From Hydractinia symbiolongicarpus (Eukaryota > Cnidaria > Hydrozoa > Anthoathecata > Hydractiniidae): 64,000 nt of DNA. The translations under genes were made by a program, and so were the position numbers. The notes beneath the pieces were generated by a model. The model was not told the origin of the DNA and did not search any database. It saw nothing but the letters and a program-made list of their open reading frames with translations. The stretch covers positions 24,923,650-24,987,649 of the forward strand of contig NC_079887.1 of NCBI RefSeq assembly GCF_029227915.1, read 5' to 3'. Every line of letters starts with the position of its first letter. The first letter of the stretch is position 1. Shown here one piece after another: positions 12,961 through 26,990 of this stretch.

Positions 12961-15900
12961 AAGTCCTTCTTTACTGTGGAACCAATCCTACCCGCTATCG
13001 CGCGCTGAAAAAATAGCGACAGTTTCAAAAACTACATTTCATTGACTTTTTAACGGTGTCAATTCGTTTGGGTTACAACGGTTGGGTCACATCTTCGTAC
13101 CAACATGTATTTAGCGATATTTTTCTGATATTACTAGGTTGTATGGCTTTTAACAGTGAAACCAATGACTGTGGGACTTAATTGAACTGATGATGGACTG
13201 TGACCTGATCAATGTCATAAAGGACGAAAATGGACTCCAAAAAATAAAATTCTTCTTAATTTGACGTGATTGCCGGAAATCAGCGATTACACTGGGCGCT
13301 GTGGTAGCGCTTCATTTAAAAATTTAGATAAATAAGTCCTTCTTTACTGTGGAACCAATCCTACCCGCTATCGCGCGCTGAAAAAATAGCGACAGTTTCA
13401 AAAACTACATTTCATTGACTTTCTAACGGTGTCAATTCGTTTGGGTTACAACGGTTGGGTCACATCTTCGTACCAACATGTATTTAGCGATATTTTTCTG
13501 ATATTACTAGGTTGTATGGCTTTGAACAGTGAAACCATTGACTGTGGGACTTAATTGAACTAAATTTGGACCGTGACCTGATCAATGTCATAAAGGACAC
13601 AAATGGACTCCAAAAAAAAAATTCTTCTAAATTTGATATGATTGCCGGAAATCAGCGATTACACTGGGCGCAGTGGTAGCGCTTCATTTAAAAATTTAGA
13701 TAAATAAGTCCTTCTTTACTGTGGAACCAATCCTACCCGCTATCGCGCGCTGAAAAAATAGCGACAGTTTCAAAAACTACATTTCATTGACTTTTTAACG
13801 GTGTCAATTCGTTTGGGTTACAACGGTTGGGTCACATCTTCGTACCAACATGTATTTAGCGATATTTTTCTGATATTACTAGGTTGTATGGCTTTTAACA
13901 GTGAAACCAATGACTGTGGGACTTAATTGAACTGATGATGGACTGTGACCTGATCAATGTCATAAAGGACGCAAATGGACTCCAAAAAATAAAATTCTTC
14001 TTAATTTGACGTGATTGCCGGAAATCAGCGATTACACTGGGCGCTGTGGTAGCGCTTCATTTAAAAATTTAGATAAATAAGTCCTTCTTTACTGTGGAAC
14101 CAATCCTATCCGCTATCGCGCGCTGAAAAAATAGCGACAGTTTCAAAAACTACATTTCATTGACTTTCTAACGGTGTCAATTCGTTTGGGTTACAACGGT
14201 TGGGTCACATCTTCGTACCAACATGTATTTAGCGATATTTTTCTGATATTACTAGGTTGTATGGCTTTTAACAGTGAAACCAATGACTGTGGGACTTAAT
14301 TGAACTGATGATGGACTGTGACCTGATCAATGTCATAAAGGACGCAAATGGACTCCAAAAAATAAAATTCTTCTTAATTTGACGTGATTGCCGGAAATCA
14401 GCGATTACACTGGGCGCTGTGGTAGCGCTTCATTTAAAAATTTAGATAAATAAGTCCTTCTTTACTGTGGAACCAATCCTACCCGCTATCGCGCGCTGAA
14501 AAAATAGCGACAGTTTCAAAAACTACATTTCATTGACTTTCTAACGGTGTCAATTCGTTTGGGTTACAACGGTTGGGTCACATCTTCGTACCAACATGTA
14601 TTTAGCGATATTTTTCTGATATTACTAGGTTGTATGGCTTTGAACAGTGAAACCATTGACTGTGGGACTTAATTGAACTAAATTTGGACGGTGACCTGAT
14701 CAATGTCATAAAGGACACAAATGGACTCCAAAAAAAAAATTCTTCTTAATTTGATATGATTGCCGGAAATCAGCGATTACACTGGGCGCAGTGGTAGCGC
14801 TTCATTTAAAAATTTAGATAAATAAGTCCTTCTTTACTGTGGAACCAATCCTACCCGCTATCGCGCGCTGAAAAAATAGCGACAGTTTCAAAAACTACAT
14901 TTCATTGACTTTTTAACGGTGTCAATTCGTTTGGGTTACAACGGTTGGGTCACATCTTCGTACCAACATGTATTTAGCGATATTTTTCTGATATTACTAG
15001 GTTGTATGGCTTTTAACAGTGAAACCAATGACTGTGGGACTTAATTGAACTGATGATGGACTGTGACCTGATCAATGTCATAAAGGACGCAAATGGACTC
15101 CAAAAAATAAAATTCTTCTTAATTTGACGTGATTGCCGGAAATCAGCGATTACACTGGGCGCTGTGGTAGCGCTTCATTTAAAAATTTAGATAAATAAGT
15201 CCTTCTTTACTGTGGAACCAATCCTACCCGCTATCGCGCGCTGAAAAAATAGCGACAGTTTCAAAAACTACATTTCATTGACTTTCTAACGGTGTCAATT
15301 CGTTTGGGTTACAACGGTTGGGTCACATCTTCGTACCAACATGTATTTAGCGATATTTTTCTGATATTACTAGGTTGTATGGCTTTTAACAGTGAAACCA
15401 ATGACTGTGGGACTTAATTGAACTGATGATGGACTGTGACCTGATCAATGTCATAAAGGACGCAAATGGACTCCAAAAAATAAAATTCTTCTTAATTTGA
15501 CGTGATTGCCGGAAATCAGCGATTACACTGGGCGCTGTGGTAGCGCTTCATTTAAAAATTTAGATAAATAAGTCCTTCTTTACTGTGGAACCAATCCTAC
15601 CCGCTATCGCGCGCTGAAAAAATAGCGACAGTTTCAAAAACTACATTTCATTGACTTTCTAACGGTGTCAATTCGTTTGGGTTACAACGGTTGGGTCACA
15701 TCTTCGTACCAACATGTATTTAGCGATATTTTTCTGATATTACTAGGTTGTATGGCTTTGAACAGTGAAACCATTGACTGTGGGACTTAATTGAACTAAA
15801 TTTGGACCGTGACCTGATCAATGTCATAAAGGACACAAATGGACTGCAAAAAAAAAATTCTTCTTAATTTGATATGATTGCCGGAAATCAGCGATTACAC

Positions 15901-17039
15901 TGGGCGCAGTGGTAGCGCTTCATTTAAAAATTTAGATAAATAAGTCCTTCTTTACTGTGGAACCAATCCTACCCGCTATCGCGCGCTGAAAAAATAGCGA
16001 CAGTTTCAAAATCTACATTTCATTGACTTTTTAACGGTGTCAATTCGTTTGGGTTACAACGGTTGGGTCACATCTTCGTACCAACATGTATTTAGCGATA
16101 TTTTTCTGATATTACTAGGTTGTATGGCTTTTAACAGTGAAACCAATGACTGTGGGACTTAATTGAACTGATGATGGACTGTGACCTGATCAATGTCATA
16201 AAGGACGCAAATGGACTCCAAAAAATAAAATTCTTCTTAATTTGACGTGATTGCCGGAAATCAGCGATTACACTGGGCGCTGTGGTAGCGCTTCATTTAA
16301 AAATTTAGATAAATAAGTCCTTCTTTACTGTGGAACCAATCCTACCCGCTATCGCGCGCTGAAAAAATAGCGACAGTTTCAAAAACTACATTTCATTGAC
16401 TTTCTAACGGTGTCAATTCGTTTGGGTTACAACGGTTGGGTCACATCTTCGTACCAACATGTATTTAGCGATATTTTTCTGATATTACTAGGTTGTATGG
16501 CTTTTAACAGTGAAACCAATGACTGTGGGACTTAATTGAACTGATGATGGACTGTGACCTGATCAATGTCATAAAGGACGCAAATGGACTCCAAAAAATA
16601 AAATTCTTCTTAATTTGACGTGATTGCCGGAAATCAGCGATTACACTGGGCGCTGTGGTAGCGCTTCATTTAAAAATTTAGATAAATAAGTCCTTCTTTA
16701 CTGTGGAACCAATCCTACCCGCTATCGCGCGCTGAAAAAATAGCGACAGTTTCAAAAACTACATTTCATTGACTTTCTAACGGTGTCAATTCGTTTGGGT
16801 TACAACGGTTGGGTCACATCTTCGTACCAACATGTATTTAGCGATATTTTTCTGATATTACTAGGTTGTATGGCTTTGAACAGTGAAACCATTGACTGTG
16901 GGACTTAATTGAACTAAATTTGGACCGTGACCTGATCAATGTCATAAAGGACACAAATGGACTGCAAAAAAAAAATTCTTCTTAATTTGATATGATTGCC
17001 GGAAATCAGCGATTACACTGGGCGCAGTGGTAGCGCTTC
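12961..17039 (+). repeat. Trimer higher-order repeat 1 (1118-bp unit)
   Basis: Eleven monomers arranged as x-x-T units (the first unit lacks one x). The T monomer is marked by ggctttgaacagtg at 13521, 14639, 15757 and 16875, each exactly 1118 bp apart. T also carries gacacaaatgg and gatatgattgcc. The two x monomers carry gaaaccaatgactgtggg, ctgatgatggactg and aaaggacgcaaatgg. All share aagtccttctttactgtgga and ctacccgctatcg. Units are nearly identical: I see only scattered differences, such as ggactgc instead of ggactcc in T copies 3 and 4 (near 15841 and 16960). The match stops at 17039-17040, where cttcatttaaa becomes cttcccttaaa. Confidence 0.95.
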
Positions 17040-18235
17040 CCTTAAAAAAATTAGATAAATAAGTCGTTTTTTACTGTGGGACCAATCCTGTCCGTTATCG
17101 CGCGCTGAAGAAATAGCGACAGTTTCAAAAATTACATTTCATTGACTTTCTAACGGTGTCAGTCCGTTTGAGTTTCAACGGTTGGGTCACATATTCGTAC
17201 CAACATGTATTTAGCGATATTTATCTGATATTAGTAGGTTGCATCGCTTTTAACAGTCAAACGATTGACTGTGGGACTTAATTGAAGTAAATTTGGACCG
17301 TGACCTGATCAATGTCATAAAGGACACAAATGGACTCCAAAAAAAAAAAATTCTTCTTAATTTGATATGATTGCCGGAAATCAGCGATTACACTGGGCGC
17401 AGTGGTAGCGCTTCCCTTAAAAAAATTAGATAAATAAGTCGTTCTTTACTGTGGGACCAATCCTGTTCGTTATCGCGCGCTGAAGAAATAGCGACAGTTT
17501 CAAAAACTACATTTCATTGACTTTCTAACGGTGTCAATCCGTTTGAGTTACAAAGGTTGGGTCACATATTCGTACCAACATATATTTAGCGATATTTGTC
17601 TGATATTACTAGGTTGCATCGCTTTTAACAATGAAACGATTGACTATAGGACTTAATTACACTAACTTTGGACTGTGCCCTGATAAGTGTGATAAATGAG
17701 ACAATTGGACTCCAAGAAAAAACATTCTTCTTAATTTGACGTGATTGCTGGAAATCAGCGATTACACTGGGCGCTGTGGTAGCGCTTCTTTTAAAAATTT
17801 AGATAAATAAGTCGTTCTCTACTGTGGGACCAATCCTACCCGTTATCGCGCGCTGAAAAAATAGCGACAGTTTCAAAAACTACATTTCATTGACTTTCTA
17901 ACGGTGTCAGTCCGTTTGAGTTTCAACGGTTGGGTCACATATTCGTACCAACATGTATTTAGCGATATTTATCTGATATTAGTAGGTTGCATCGCTTTTA
18001 ACAGTCAAATGATTGACTGTGGGACTTAATTGAAGTAAGTTTGGACCGTGACCTGATTAATGTCATAAAGGACACAAATGGACTCCAAAAAAAAAATTTT
18101 TCTTAATTGGATATGATTGCCGGAAATCAGCGATTACATTGGGCGCTGTGATAGCGCTTCACTTAAAAAAATTAGATAAATAAGTCGTTCTTTTTTGTGG
18201 GACCAATCCTGTCCGTTATCACGCGCTGAAGAAAT
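17040..18235 (+). repeat. Transitional monomers between two HOR blocks
   Basis: About three monomers that are neither HOR 1 nor HOR 2 types. The cttcccttaaaaaaattag variant that begins at the HOR 1 edge is repeated near 17410. Two monomers carry the same aacagtcaa variant (near 17255 and 18000). No gene is present. Confidence 0.8.
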
Positions 18236-21200
18236 AGCGACAGTTTCAAAAACTAGATTTCATTGACTTTCTAACGGTGTCAGTCCGTTTGAGTTTCAAC
18301 GGTTGGGTCACATATTCGTACCAACATGTATTTAGCGATATTTATCTGATATTACTAGGTTGCATCGCTTTTAACAATGAATCGATTGACTTTGGGACTT
18401 AATTGAACTCACTTTGGACTGTGACCTGATCAATGTGATAAATGACACAAATGGACTCCAAGAAAAAAAATTCTTCTTAATTTGACGTGATTGCCGGAAA
18501 TCAGCGATTACACTGGGCGCTGTGGTAGCGCTTCTAATAAAAATTAGGATAAAAAAGTCATTTTTTACTGTGGGACAAAACCTAGCTGTTATCGCGCGCT
18601 GAAGAAATAGCGACAGTTTCAAAAACTACATTTCATTGACTTTCTAACGGTGTCATTCCGTTTGAGTTTCAACAGTTGGGTCACATATTAGTACCAACAT
18701 GTATTTAGCGATATTTATCTGATATTACTAGGTTGTATGGCTTTTAACAGTGAAACCATTGACTGTGGGACTTAATTGAACTGATTATGGACTGCGACCT
18801 TATAAATGTGAAAGTTAGACAATTGGACTCCAAGAAAAAACATTCTTCTTAATTTGACGTGATTGCCGGAAATCAGCGATTACACTGGTCGCTGTGGTAG
18901 TGCTTCAAATGAAAATTAGGATAAAAAATTCATTTTTTACTGTGGGACCAAACCTAGCCGTTATCGCGCGCTGAAGAAATAGCGACATTTTCAAAAACTA
19001 CATTTCATTGTCCTTCTAACGGTGTCAGTCCGTTTGAGTTTCAACAGTTGGGTCACATATTCGTACCAACATGTATTTAGCGATATTTATCTGATATTAC
19101 TACGTTGCATCGATTTTAGCAGTGAAACGATTGACTGTGGGACTTAATTGAACTCACTTTGGACTGTGACCTGATCAATGTGATAAATGACTCAAATTGA
19201 CTCCAAGAAAAAAAATTCTTCATAACTTGACGTGATTGCCGGAAATCAGCGATTACACTGGGCGCTGTGGTAGCGCTACATTTAAAAATTTAGATAAATA
19301 AGTCGTTCTTTACTGTGGGACCAATCCTACCCGTTATCGCGCGCTGAAGAAATAGCGACAGTTTCAAAAACTACATTTCATTTACTTTTTAACGGTGTCA
19401 GTCCGTTTGAGTTTCAACGGTTGGGTCACATATTCGTACCAACATGTATTTAGCGATATTTATCTGATATTACTAGGTTGCATCGCTTTTAACAATGAAT
19501 CGATTGACTTTGGGACTTAATTGAACTCACTTTGGACTGTGACCTGATCAATGTGATAAATGACACAAATGGACTCCAAGAAAAAAAATTCTTCTTAATT
19601 TGACGTGATTGCCGGAAATATCCGATTACACTGGGCGCTGTGGTAGCGCTTCTAATAAAAATTAGGATAGAAAAGTCATTTTTTACTGTGGTACCAACCC
19701 TAGCCGTTATCGCGCGCTGAAGAAATAGCGACAGTTTCAAAAACTACATTTCATTGACTTTCTAACGGTGTCAGTCCGTTTGAGTTTCAACAGTTGGGTC
19801 ACATATTAGTACCAACATGTATTTAGCGATATTTATCTGATATTACTAGGTTGTATGGCTTTTAACAGTGAAACCATTGACTGTGGAACTTAATTGAACT
19901 GATTATGGACTGCGACCTTATAAATGTGAAAGTGAGACAATTGGACTCCAAGAAAAAACATTCTTCTTAATTTGACGTGATTGCCGGAAATCAGCGATTA
20001 CACTGGTCGCTGTGGTAGTGCTTCAAATGAAAATTAGGATAAAAAAGTCATTTTTTACTGTGGGACCAAACCTAGCCGTTATCGCGCGCTGAAGAAATAG
20101 CAACATTTTCAAAAACTACATTTCATTGTCCTTCTAACGGTGTCAGTCCGGTTGAGTTTCAACAGTTGGGTCACATATTCGTACCAACATGTATTTAGCG
20201 ATATTTATCTGATATTACTACGTTGCATCGCTTTTAGCAGTGAAACGATTGACTGTGGGACTTAATTGAACTCACTTTGGACTGTGACCTGATCAATGTG
20301 ATAAATGACTCAAATGAACTCCAAGAAAAAAAATTCTTCATAACTTGACGTGATTGCCGGAAATCAGCGATTACACTGGGCGCTGTGGTAGCGCTACATT
20401 TAAAAATTTAGATAAATAAGTCGTTCTTTACTGTGGGACCAATCCTACCCGTTATCGCGCGCTGAAGAAATAGCGACAGTTTCAAAAACTACATTTCATT
20501 GACTTTTTAACGGTGTCAGTCCGTTTGAGTTTCAACGGTTGGGTCACATACTCGTACCAACATGTATTTAGCGATATTTATCTGATATTACTAGGTTGCA
20601 TCGCTTTTAACAATGAATCGATTGACTTTGGGACTTAATTGAACTCACTTTGGACTGTGACCTGATCAATGTGATAAATGACACAAATGGACTCCAAGAA
20701 AAAACATTCTTCTTAATTTGACGTGATTGCCGGAAATATCCGATTACACTGGGCGCTGTGGTAGCGCTTCTAATAAAAATTAGGATAGAAAAGTCATTTT
20801 TTACTGTGGGACCAACCCTAGCCGTTATCGCGCGCTGAAGAAGTAGCGACAGTTTCAAAAACTACATTTCATTGCCTTTCTAACGGTGTCAGTCCGTTTG
20901 AGTTTCAACAGTTGGGTCACATATTAGTACCAACATGTATTTAGCGATATTTATCTGATATTACTAGGTTGTATGGCTTTTAACAGTGAAACCATTGACT
21001 GTGGGACTTAATTGAACTGATTATGGACTGCGACCTTATAAATGTGAAAGTGAGACAATTGGACTCCAAGAAAAAACATTCTTCTTAATTTGACGTGATT
21101 GCCGGAAATCAGTGATTACACTGGTCGCTGTGGTAGTGCTTCAAATGAAAATTAGGATAAAAAAGTCATTTTTTACTGTGGGACCAAACCTAGCCGTTAT

Positions 21201-22708
21201 CGCGCGCTGAAGAAATAGCGACAGTTTCAAAAACTACATTTCATTGTCCTTCTAACGGTGTCAGTCCGGTTGAGTTTCAACAGTTGGGTCACATATTCGT
21301 ACCAACATGTATTTAGCGATATTTATCTGATATTACTACGTTGCATCGCTTTTAGCAGTGAAACGATTGACTGTGGGACTTAATTGAACTCACTTTGGAC
21401 TGTGACCTGATCAATGTGATAAATGACTCAAATGGACTCCAAGAAAAAAAATTCTTCATAACTTGACGTTATTTGCCGGAAATCAGCGATTACACTGGGC
21501 GCTGTGGTAGCGCTACATTTAAAAATTTAGATAAATAAGTCGTTCTTTACTGTGGGACCAATCCTACCCGTTATCGCGCGCTAAAGAAATAGCGACAGTT
21601 TCAAAAACTACATTTCATTGACTTTTTAACGGTGTCAGTCCGTTTGAGTTTCAACGGTTGGGTCACATATTCGTACCAACATGTATTTAACGATATTTAT
21701 CTGATATTACTAGGTTGCATCGCTTTTAACAATGAATCGATTGACTTTGGGACTTAATTGAACTCACTTTGGACTGTGACCTGATCAATGTGATAAATGA
21801 CACAAATGGACTCCAAGAAAAAAAATTCTTCTTAATTTGACGTGATTGCCGGAAATCAGCGATTACACTGGGCGCTGTGGTAGCGCTTCTAATAAAAATT
21901 AGGATAAAAATGTCATTTTTTACTGTGGGACCAACCCTAGCCGTTATCGCGCGCTGAAGAAATAGCGACAGTTTCAAAAACTACATTTCATTGACTTTCT
22001 AACGGTGTCAGTCCGTTTGAGTTTCAACAGTTGGGTCACATATTAGTACCAACATGTATTTAGCGATATTTATCTGATATTTCTCGGTTGTATGGCTTTT
22101 AACAGTGAAACCATTGACTGTGGGACTTAATTGAACTGATTATGGACTGCGACCTTATAAATGTGAAAGTGAGACAATTGGACTCCAAGAAAAAACATTC
22201 TTCTTAATTTGACGTGATTGCCGGAAATCAGCGATTACACTGGTCGCTGTGGTAGTGCTTCAAATGAAAATTAGGATAAAAAAGTCATTTTTTACTGTGG
22301 GACCAAACCTAGCCGTTATCGCGCGCTGAAGAAATAGCGACAGTTTCAAAAACTACATTTCATTGTCCTTCTAACGGTGTCAGTCCGTTTGAGTTTCAAC
22401 AGTTGGGTCACATATTCGTACCAACATGTATTTAGCGATATTTATCTGATATTACTACGTTGCATCGCTTTTAGCAGTGAAACGATTGACTGTGGGACTT
22501 AATTGAACTCACTTTGGACTGTGACCTGATCAATGTGATAAATGAGACAATTGGACTCCAAGAAAAAACATACTTCTTAATTTGACGTGATTGCCGGAAA
22601 TCAGCGATTACACCGGGCGCTGTGGTAGCGCTACATTTAAAAATTTAGATAAATAAGTCGTTCTTTACTGTGGGACCAACCCTACCCGTTATCGCGCGCT
22701 GAAGAAAT
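18236..22708 (+). repeat. Trimer higher-order repeat 2 (1118-bp unit)
   Basis: Four units of three monomers (a-b-c). Type a carries aacaatgaatcgattgactt, near 18374, 19492, 20610 and 21729 (spacings 1118, 1118 and 1119). Type b carries gcgaccttataaatgtg, ggtcgctgtggtagtgctt and caaatgaaaattagg. Type c carries ctacgttgcatcg, ttagcagtgaaacg and cttcataacttgacg. The sequence differs from HOR 1 at many diagnostic sites, so this is an independent amplification with the same periodicity. Types a, b and c occur again singly or in runs between 28 and 54 kb. Confidence 0.94.
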
Positions 22709-24180
22709 AGCGACAGTTTCAAAAACTACATTTCATTGACTTTTTAACGGTGTCAGTCCGTTTGAGTTTCAACGGTTGGGTCACATATTCGTACCAACAT
22801 GTATTTAGCGATCTTTATCTGATATTACTAGGTTGCATCGCTTTTAGCAGTGAAACGATTGACTGTGGGACTTAATTGATTTCACTTTGGACTGTGACCT
22901 GATCAATGTGATAAATGACACAAATGGACTCCAAGAAAAAAAATTCTTCTTAATTTGACGTGATTGCCGGAAATCAGCGATTACACTGGGCGCTGTGGTA
23001 GCGCTATATTTAAAAATTTAGATAAATAAGTCGTTCTTTACTGTGGGACCAACCCTACCCGTTATCGCGCGCTGAAGTAATAGTGACAGTTTCAAAAACT
23101 ACATTTCATTGACTTTTTAACGGTGTCAGTCCGTTTGAGTTTCAACGGTTGGGTCACATATTCGTACCAACATGTATTTAGCGTTATTTATCTAATATTA
23201 CTAGTTTGCATCGCTTTTAACAGTGAAACGATTGACTGTGGGACTAAATTAAACTAAATTTGGACTGTGCCCTGATAAATGTGATAAATGAGGCAATTGG
23301 ACCCCAAGAAAAAACATTCTTCTTAATTTGACGTGATTGCCGGAAATCAGCGATTACACTGGGCGCTGTGGTAGCGCTTCATTTAAAAACTTAGATAAAT
23401 AAGTCATTTCTTACTGTGGGACCAATCCTAGCCGTTATCCCGCCCTGAAGCAGTAGAGACCATTTCAAAAACTACACTTCATTGACTTTTTAACGGTGTC
23501 AGTCTGTTTGAGTTACAACGGTTGGGTCACATATTCGTACCAACATGTATTTAGCGATATTTTTCTGATATTACTAGGTTGTATGGCTATTAACAGTGAA
23601 ACCATTGACTGTGGGACTTAATTGAACTGATTATGGACTGTGACCTTATAAATGTGAAAGTGAGACAATTGGACTCCAAGAAAGAACATTCTTCTTAATA
23701 TGAAATGATTGCCGAAACTCAGCGATTACACTGGGCGCTGTGGTAGCGCTTCAATTTAAAATTAAGATAAAAAAGTCATTTTTTACTGTGGGACCAATCC
23801 TAGCTGTTATCGCGCGCTTAAGAAATAGCGACAGTTTCAAAAACTACATTTCATTGACTTTCTAACGGTGTCAGTCCGTTTGAGTTTCAACAGTTGGGTC
23901 ACATATTAGTACCAACATGTATTTAGCGATATTTATCTGATATTACTAGGTTGTATGGCTTTTAACAGTGAAACCATTGACTGTGGGACTTAATTGAACT
24001 GATTATGGACTGCGACCTTATAAATATGAAAGTGAGACAATTGGACTCCAAGAAAAAACATTCTTCTTAATTTGACGTGATTGCCGGAAATCAGCGATTA
24101 CACTGGTCGCTGTGGTAGTGCTTCAAATGAAAATTAGGATAAAAAAGTCATTTTTTACTGTGGGAACAAACCTAGCCGTT
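22709..24180 (+). repeat. Mixed monomers after HOR 2
   Basis: About four monomers, including one with ggctattaacagtg (near 23585) and a b-type monomer (near 23950). Also present is a gaggcaattggacccc monomer that is repeated near 24407, 25955 and 30857. No gene is present. Confidence 0.75.
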
Positions 24181-24730
24181 ATCGCGCGCTGAAGAAATAG
24201 CGACAGTTTCAAAAACTACATTTCATTGTCCTTCTAACGGTGTCAGTCCGGTTGAGTTTCAACAGTTGGGTCACATATTCGTACCAACATGTATTTAGCG
24301 ATATTTGTCTGATATTACTAGGTTGCATCGCTTTTAACAGTGAAACGATTGACTGTGGGATTTAATTGAACTAACTTTGGACTGTGCCCTGATAAATGTG
24401 ATAAATGAGGCAATTGGACCCCAAGAAAAAACATTCTTCTTAATTTGACGTGATTGCCGGAAATCAGCGATTACACTGGGCGCTGTGGTAGCGCTTCATT
24501 TAAAAACTTAGATAAATAAGTCATTTCTTACTGTGGGACCAATCCTAGCCGTTATCCCGCGCTGAAGCAGTAGAGACCATTTCAAAAACTACACTTCATT
24601 GACTTTCTAACGGTGTCAATCCGTTTGAGTTACAACGGTTGGGTCACATATTCGTACCAACATGTTTTTAGCGATATTTTTCTGATATTACTAGGTTGTA
24701 TGGCTTTTAACAGTGAAACGATTGACTGTG

Positions 24731-24844
24731 GGACTTAATTGAGCTGATTAAGGACTGTGACCTTATAAATGTTAAAGTGAGACAATTGGACTTAATTGAA
24801 CTGATTATGGACTGCAACCTTATAAATGTAAAAGTGAGACAATT
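24731..24844 (+). repeat. 57-bp tandem duplication inside a monomer, copy A
   Basis: Two 57-bp units each start with ggacttaattga (24731 and 24788) and run to gagacaatt. The first has gagctgattaagg and the second gaactgattatgg, so they have diverged slightly. The host monomer is therefore about 430 bp. The shared ggact at both edges of the unit suggests microhomology-mediated slippage or exchange. Confidence 0.92.
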
Positions 24845-26278
24845 GGACTCCAAGAAAAAAAATTCTTTTTAATTTGACGTGATTGCCGGAAATCAGCGAT
24901 TACACTGGGCGCTGTGGTAGCCTTTCAATTAATAATTAAAATAAAAAAGTCATTTTTTACTGTGGGACCAATCCTATTCGTAATCGCACGCTGAAGAAAT
25001 AGCGACAGTTTCAAAAACTACATTTCATTGACTTTCTAACGGTGTCAATCCTTTTGAGTTACAACGGTTGGGTCACATCTTCGTACCAACATGTATTTAG
25101 CGATATTTTTCTGATATTACTAGGTTGTATGGCTTTTAACAGTGAAATCATTGACTGTGGGACTTAATTGAAGTGATTATGGACTGCGACCTTATAAATG
25201 TGAAAGTGAGACAAATGGACTCCAAGAAAAAAAGTTCTTTTTAATTTGACGTGATTGCCGAAAATCAGCGATTACAATGGGCGCTGTGGTAGCGCTTCAC
25301 TTAAAAAAATTAGATAAATAAGTCGTTCTTTACTGTGGGACCAATCCTGTCCGTTATCGCGCGCTGAAGAAATAGCGACAGTTTCAAAAACTACATTTCA
25401 TTGACTTTCTAACGGTGTCAATCCGTTTGAGTTACAACGGTTGGGTCACATCTTCGTACCAACATGTATTTAGCGATATTTTTCTGATATTACTAGGTTG
25501 TATGGCTTTTAACAGTGAAATCATTGACTGTGGGACTTAATTGAAGTGATTATGGACTGCGACCTTATAAATGTAAAAGTGAGACAATTGGACTCCAAGA
25601 AAAAAAATTCTTTTTAATTTGACGTGATTGCCGAAAATCAGCGATTACACTGGGCGCTGTGGTAGCGCTTCACTTAAAAAAATTAGATAAATAAGTCGTT
25701 CTTTACTGTGGGACCAATCCTGTCCGTTATCGCGCGCTGAAGAAATAGCGACAGTTTCAAAAACTACATTTCATTGTCCTTCTAACGGTGTCAGTCCGGT
25801 TGAGTTTCAACAGTTGGGTCACATATTCGTACCAACATGTATTTAGCGATATTTGTCTGATATTACTAGGTTGCATCGCTTTTAACAGTGAAACGATTGA
25901 CTGTGGGATTTAATTGAACTAACTTTGGACTGTGCCCTGATAAATGTGATAAATGAGGCAATTGGACCCCAAGAAAAAACATTCTTCTTAATTTGACGTG
26001 ATTGCCGGAAATCAGCGATTACACTGGGCGCTGTGGTAGCGCTTCATTTAAAAACTTAGATAAATAAGTCATTTCTTACTGTGGGACCAATCCTAGCCGT
26101 TATCCCGCGCTGAAGCAGTAGAGACCATTTCAAAAACTACACTTCATTGACTTTCTAACGGTGTCAATCCGTTTGAGTTACAACGGTTGGGTCACATATT
26201 CGTACCAACATGTTTTTAGCGATATTTTTCTGATATTACTAGGTTGTATGGCTTTTAACAGTGAAACGATTGACTGTG

Positions 26279-26392
26279 GGACTTAATTGAGCTGATTAAG
26301 GACTGTGACATTATAAATGTTAAAGTGAGACAATTGGACTTAATTGAACTGATTATGGACTGCAACCTTATAAATGTAAAAGTGAGACAATT
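26279..26392 (+). repeat. 57-bp tandem duplication, copy B
   Basis: Same structure as at 24731, located 1548 bp downstream. It differs by gacattataaatg in the first unit. It derives from the four-monomer block duplication, not from a new event. Confidence 0.9.
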
Positions 26393-26990
26393 GGACTCCA
26401 AGAAAAAAAATTCTTTTTAATTTGACGTGATTGCCGGAAATCAGCGATTACACTGGGCGCTGTGGTAGCCTTTCAATTATTAATTAAAATAAAAAAGTCA
26501 TTTTTTACTGTGGGACCAATCCTATTCGTTATCGCACGCTGAAGAAATAGCGACAGTTTCAAAAACTACATTTCATTGACTTTCTAACGGTGTCAATCCT
26601 TTTGAGTTACAACGGTTGGGTCACATCTTCGTACCAACATGTATTTAGCGATATTTTTCTGATATTACTAGGTTGTATGGCTTTTAACAGTGAAATCATT
26701 GACTGTGGGACTTAATTGAAGTGATTATGGACTGCGACCTTATAAATGTGAAAGTGAGACAAATGGACTCCAAGAAAAAAAGTTCTTTTTAATTTGACGT
26801 GATTGCCGAAAATCAGCGATTACACTGGGCGCTGTGGTAGCGCTTCACTTAAAAAAATTAGATAAATAAGTCGTTCTTTACTGTGGGACCAATCCTGTCC
26901 GTTATCGCGCGCTGAAGAAATAGCGACAGTTTCAAAAACTACATTTCATTGACTTTCTAACGGTGTCAATCCGTTTGAGTTACAACGGTT

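Larger units (their letters stand above)
24181..26990 (+). repeat. Tandem 4-monomer block with 57-bp duplication
   Basis: Two copies of a four-monomer block with an offset of 1548 bp, which is four monomers plus 57 bp. Landmarks are ttgtccttctaacgg at 24226 and 25774, and gagctgatta at 24741 and 26289. Copy 2 starts near 25733 and its match ends near 26990. The same block occurs again around 30.7-32 kb and 55.3-56.6 kb. Confidence 0.87.

Noticed and set aside
13160-16600. Hammerhead ribozyme in the satellite, suggested by ctgatga in HOR 1 monomers
   Set aside because: The CUGANGA-like string is present only in the x monomers. I could not find a stem II followed by GAAA and the remaining core at the right spacing on either strand.
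18371-18622. Minus-strand ORFs of 64-83 codons recurring at 9505, 18371, 19489, 20607, 21726, 33075, 37915, 39462 and 50979, with nearly the same predicted peptide
   Set aside because: They lie at one phase of the satellite monomer, mostly the a-type, and run from one conserved segment to the next. Their similarity follows from the DNA repeat. Most other monomers have stops in this frame, and there is no recognisable domain or sign of codon constraint. I treat them as chance open frames.
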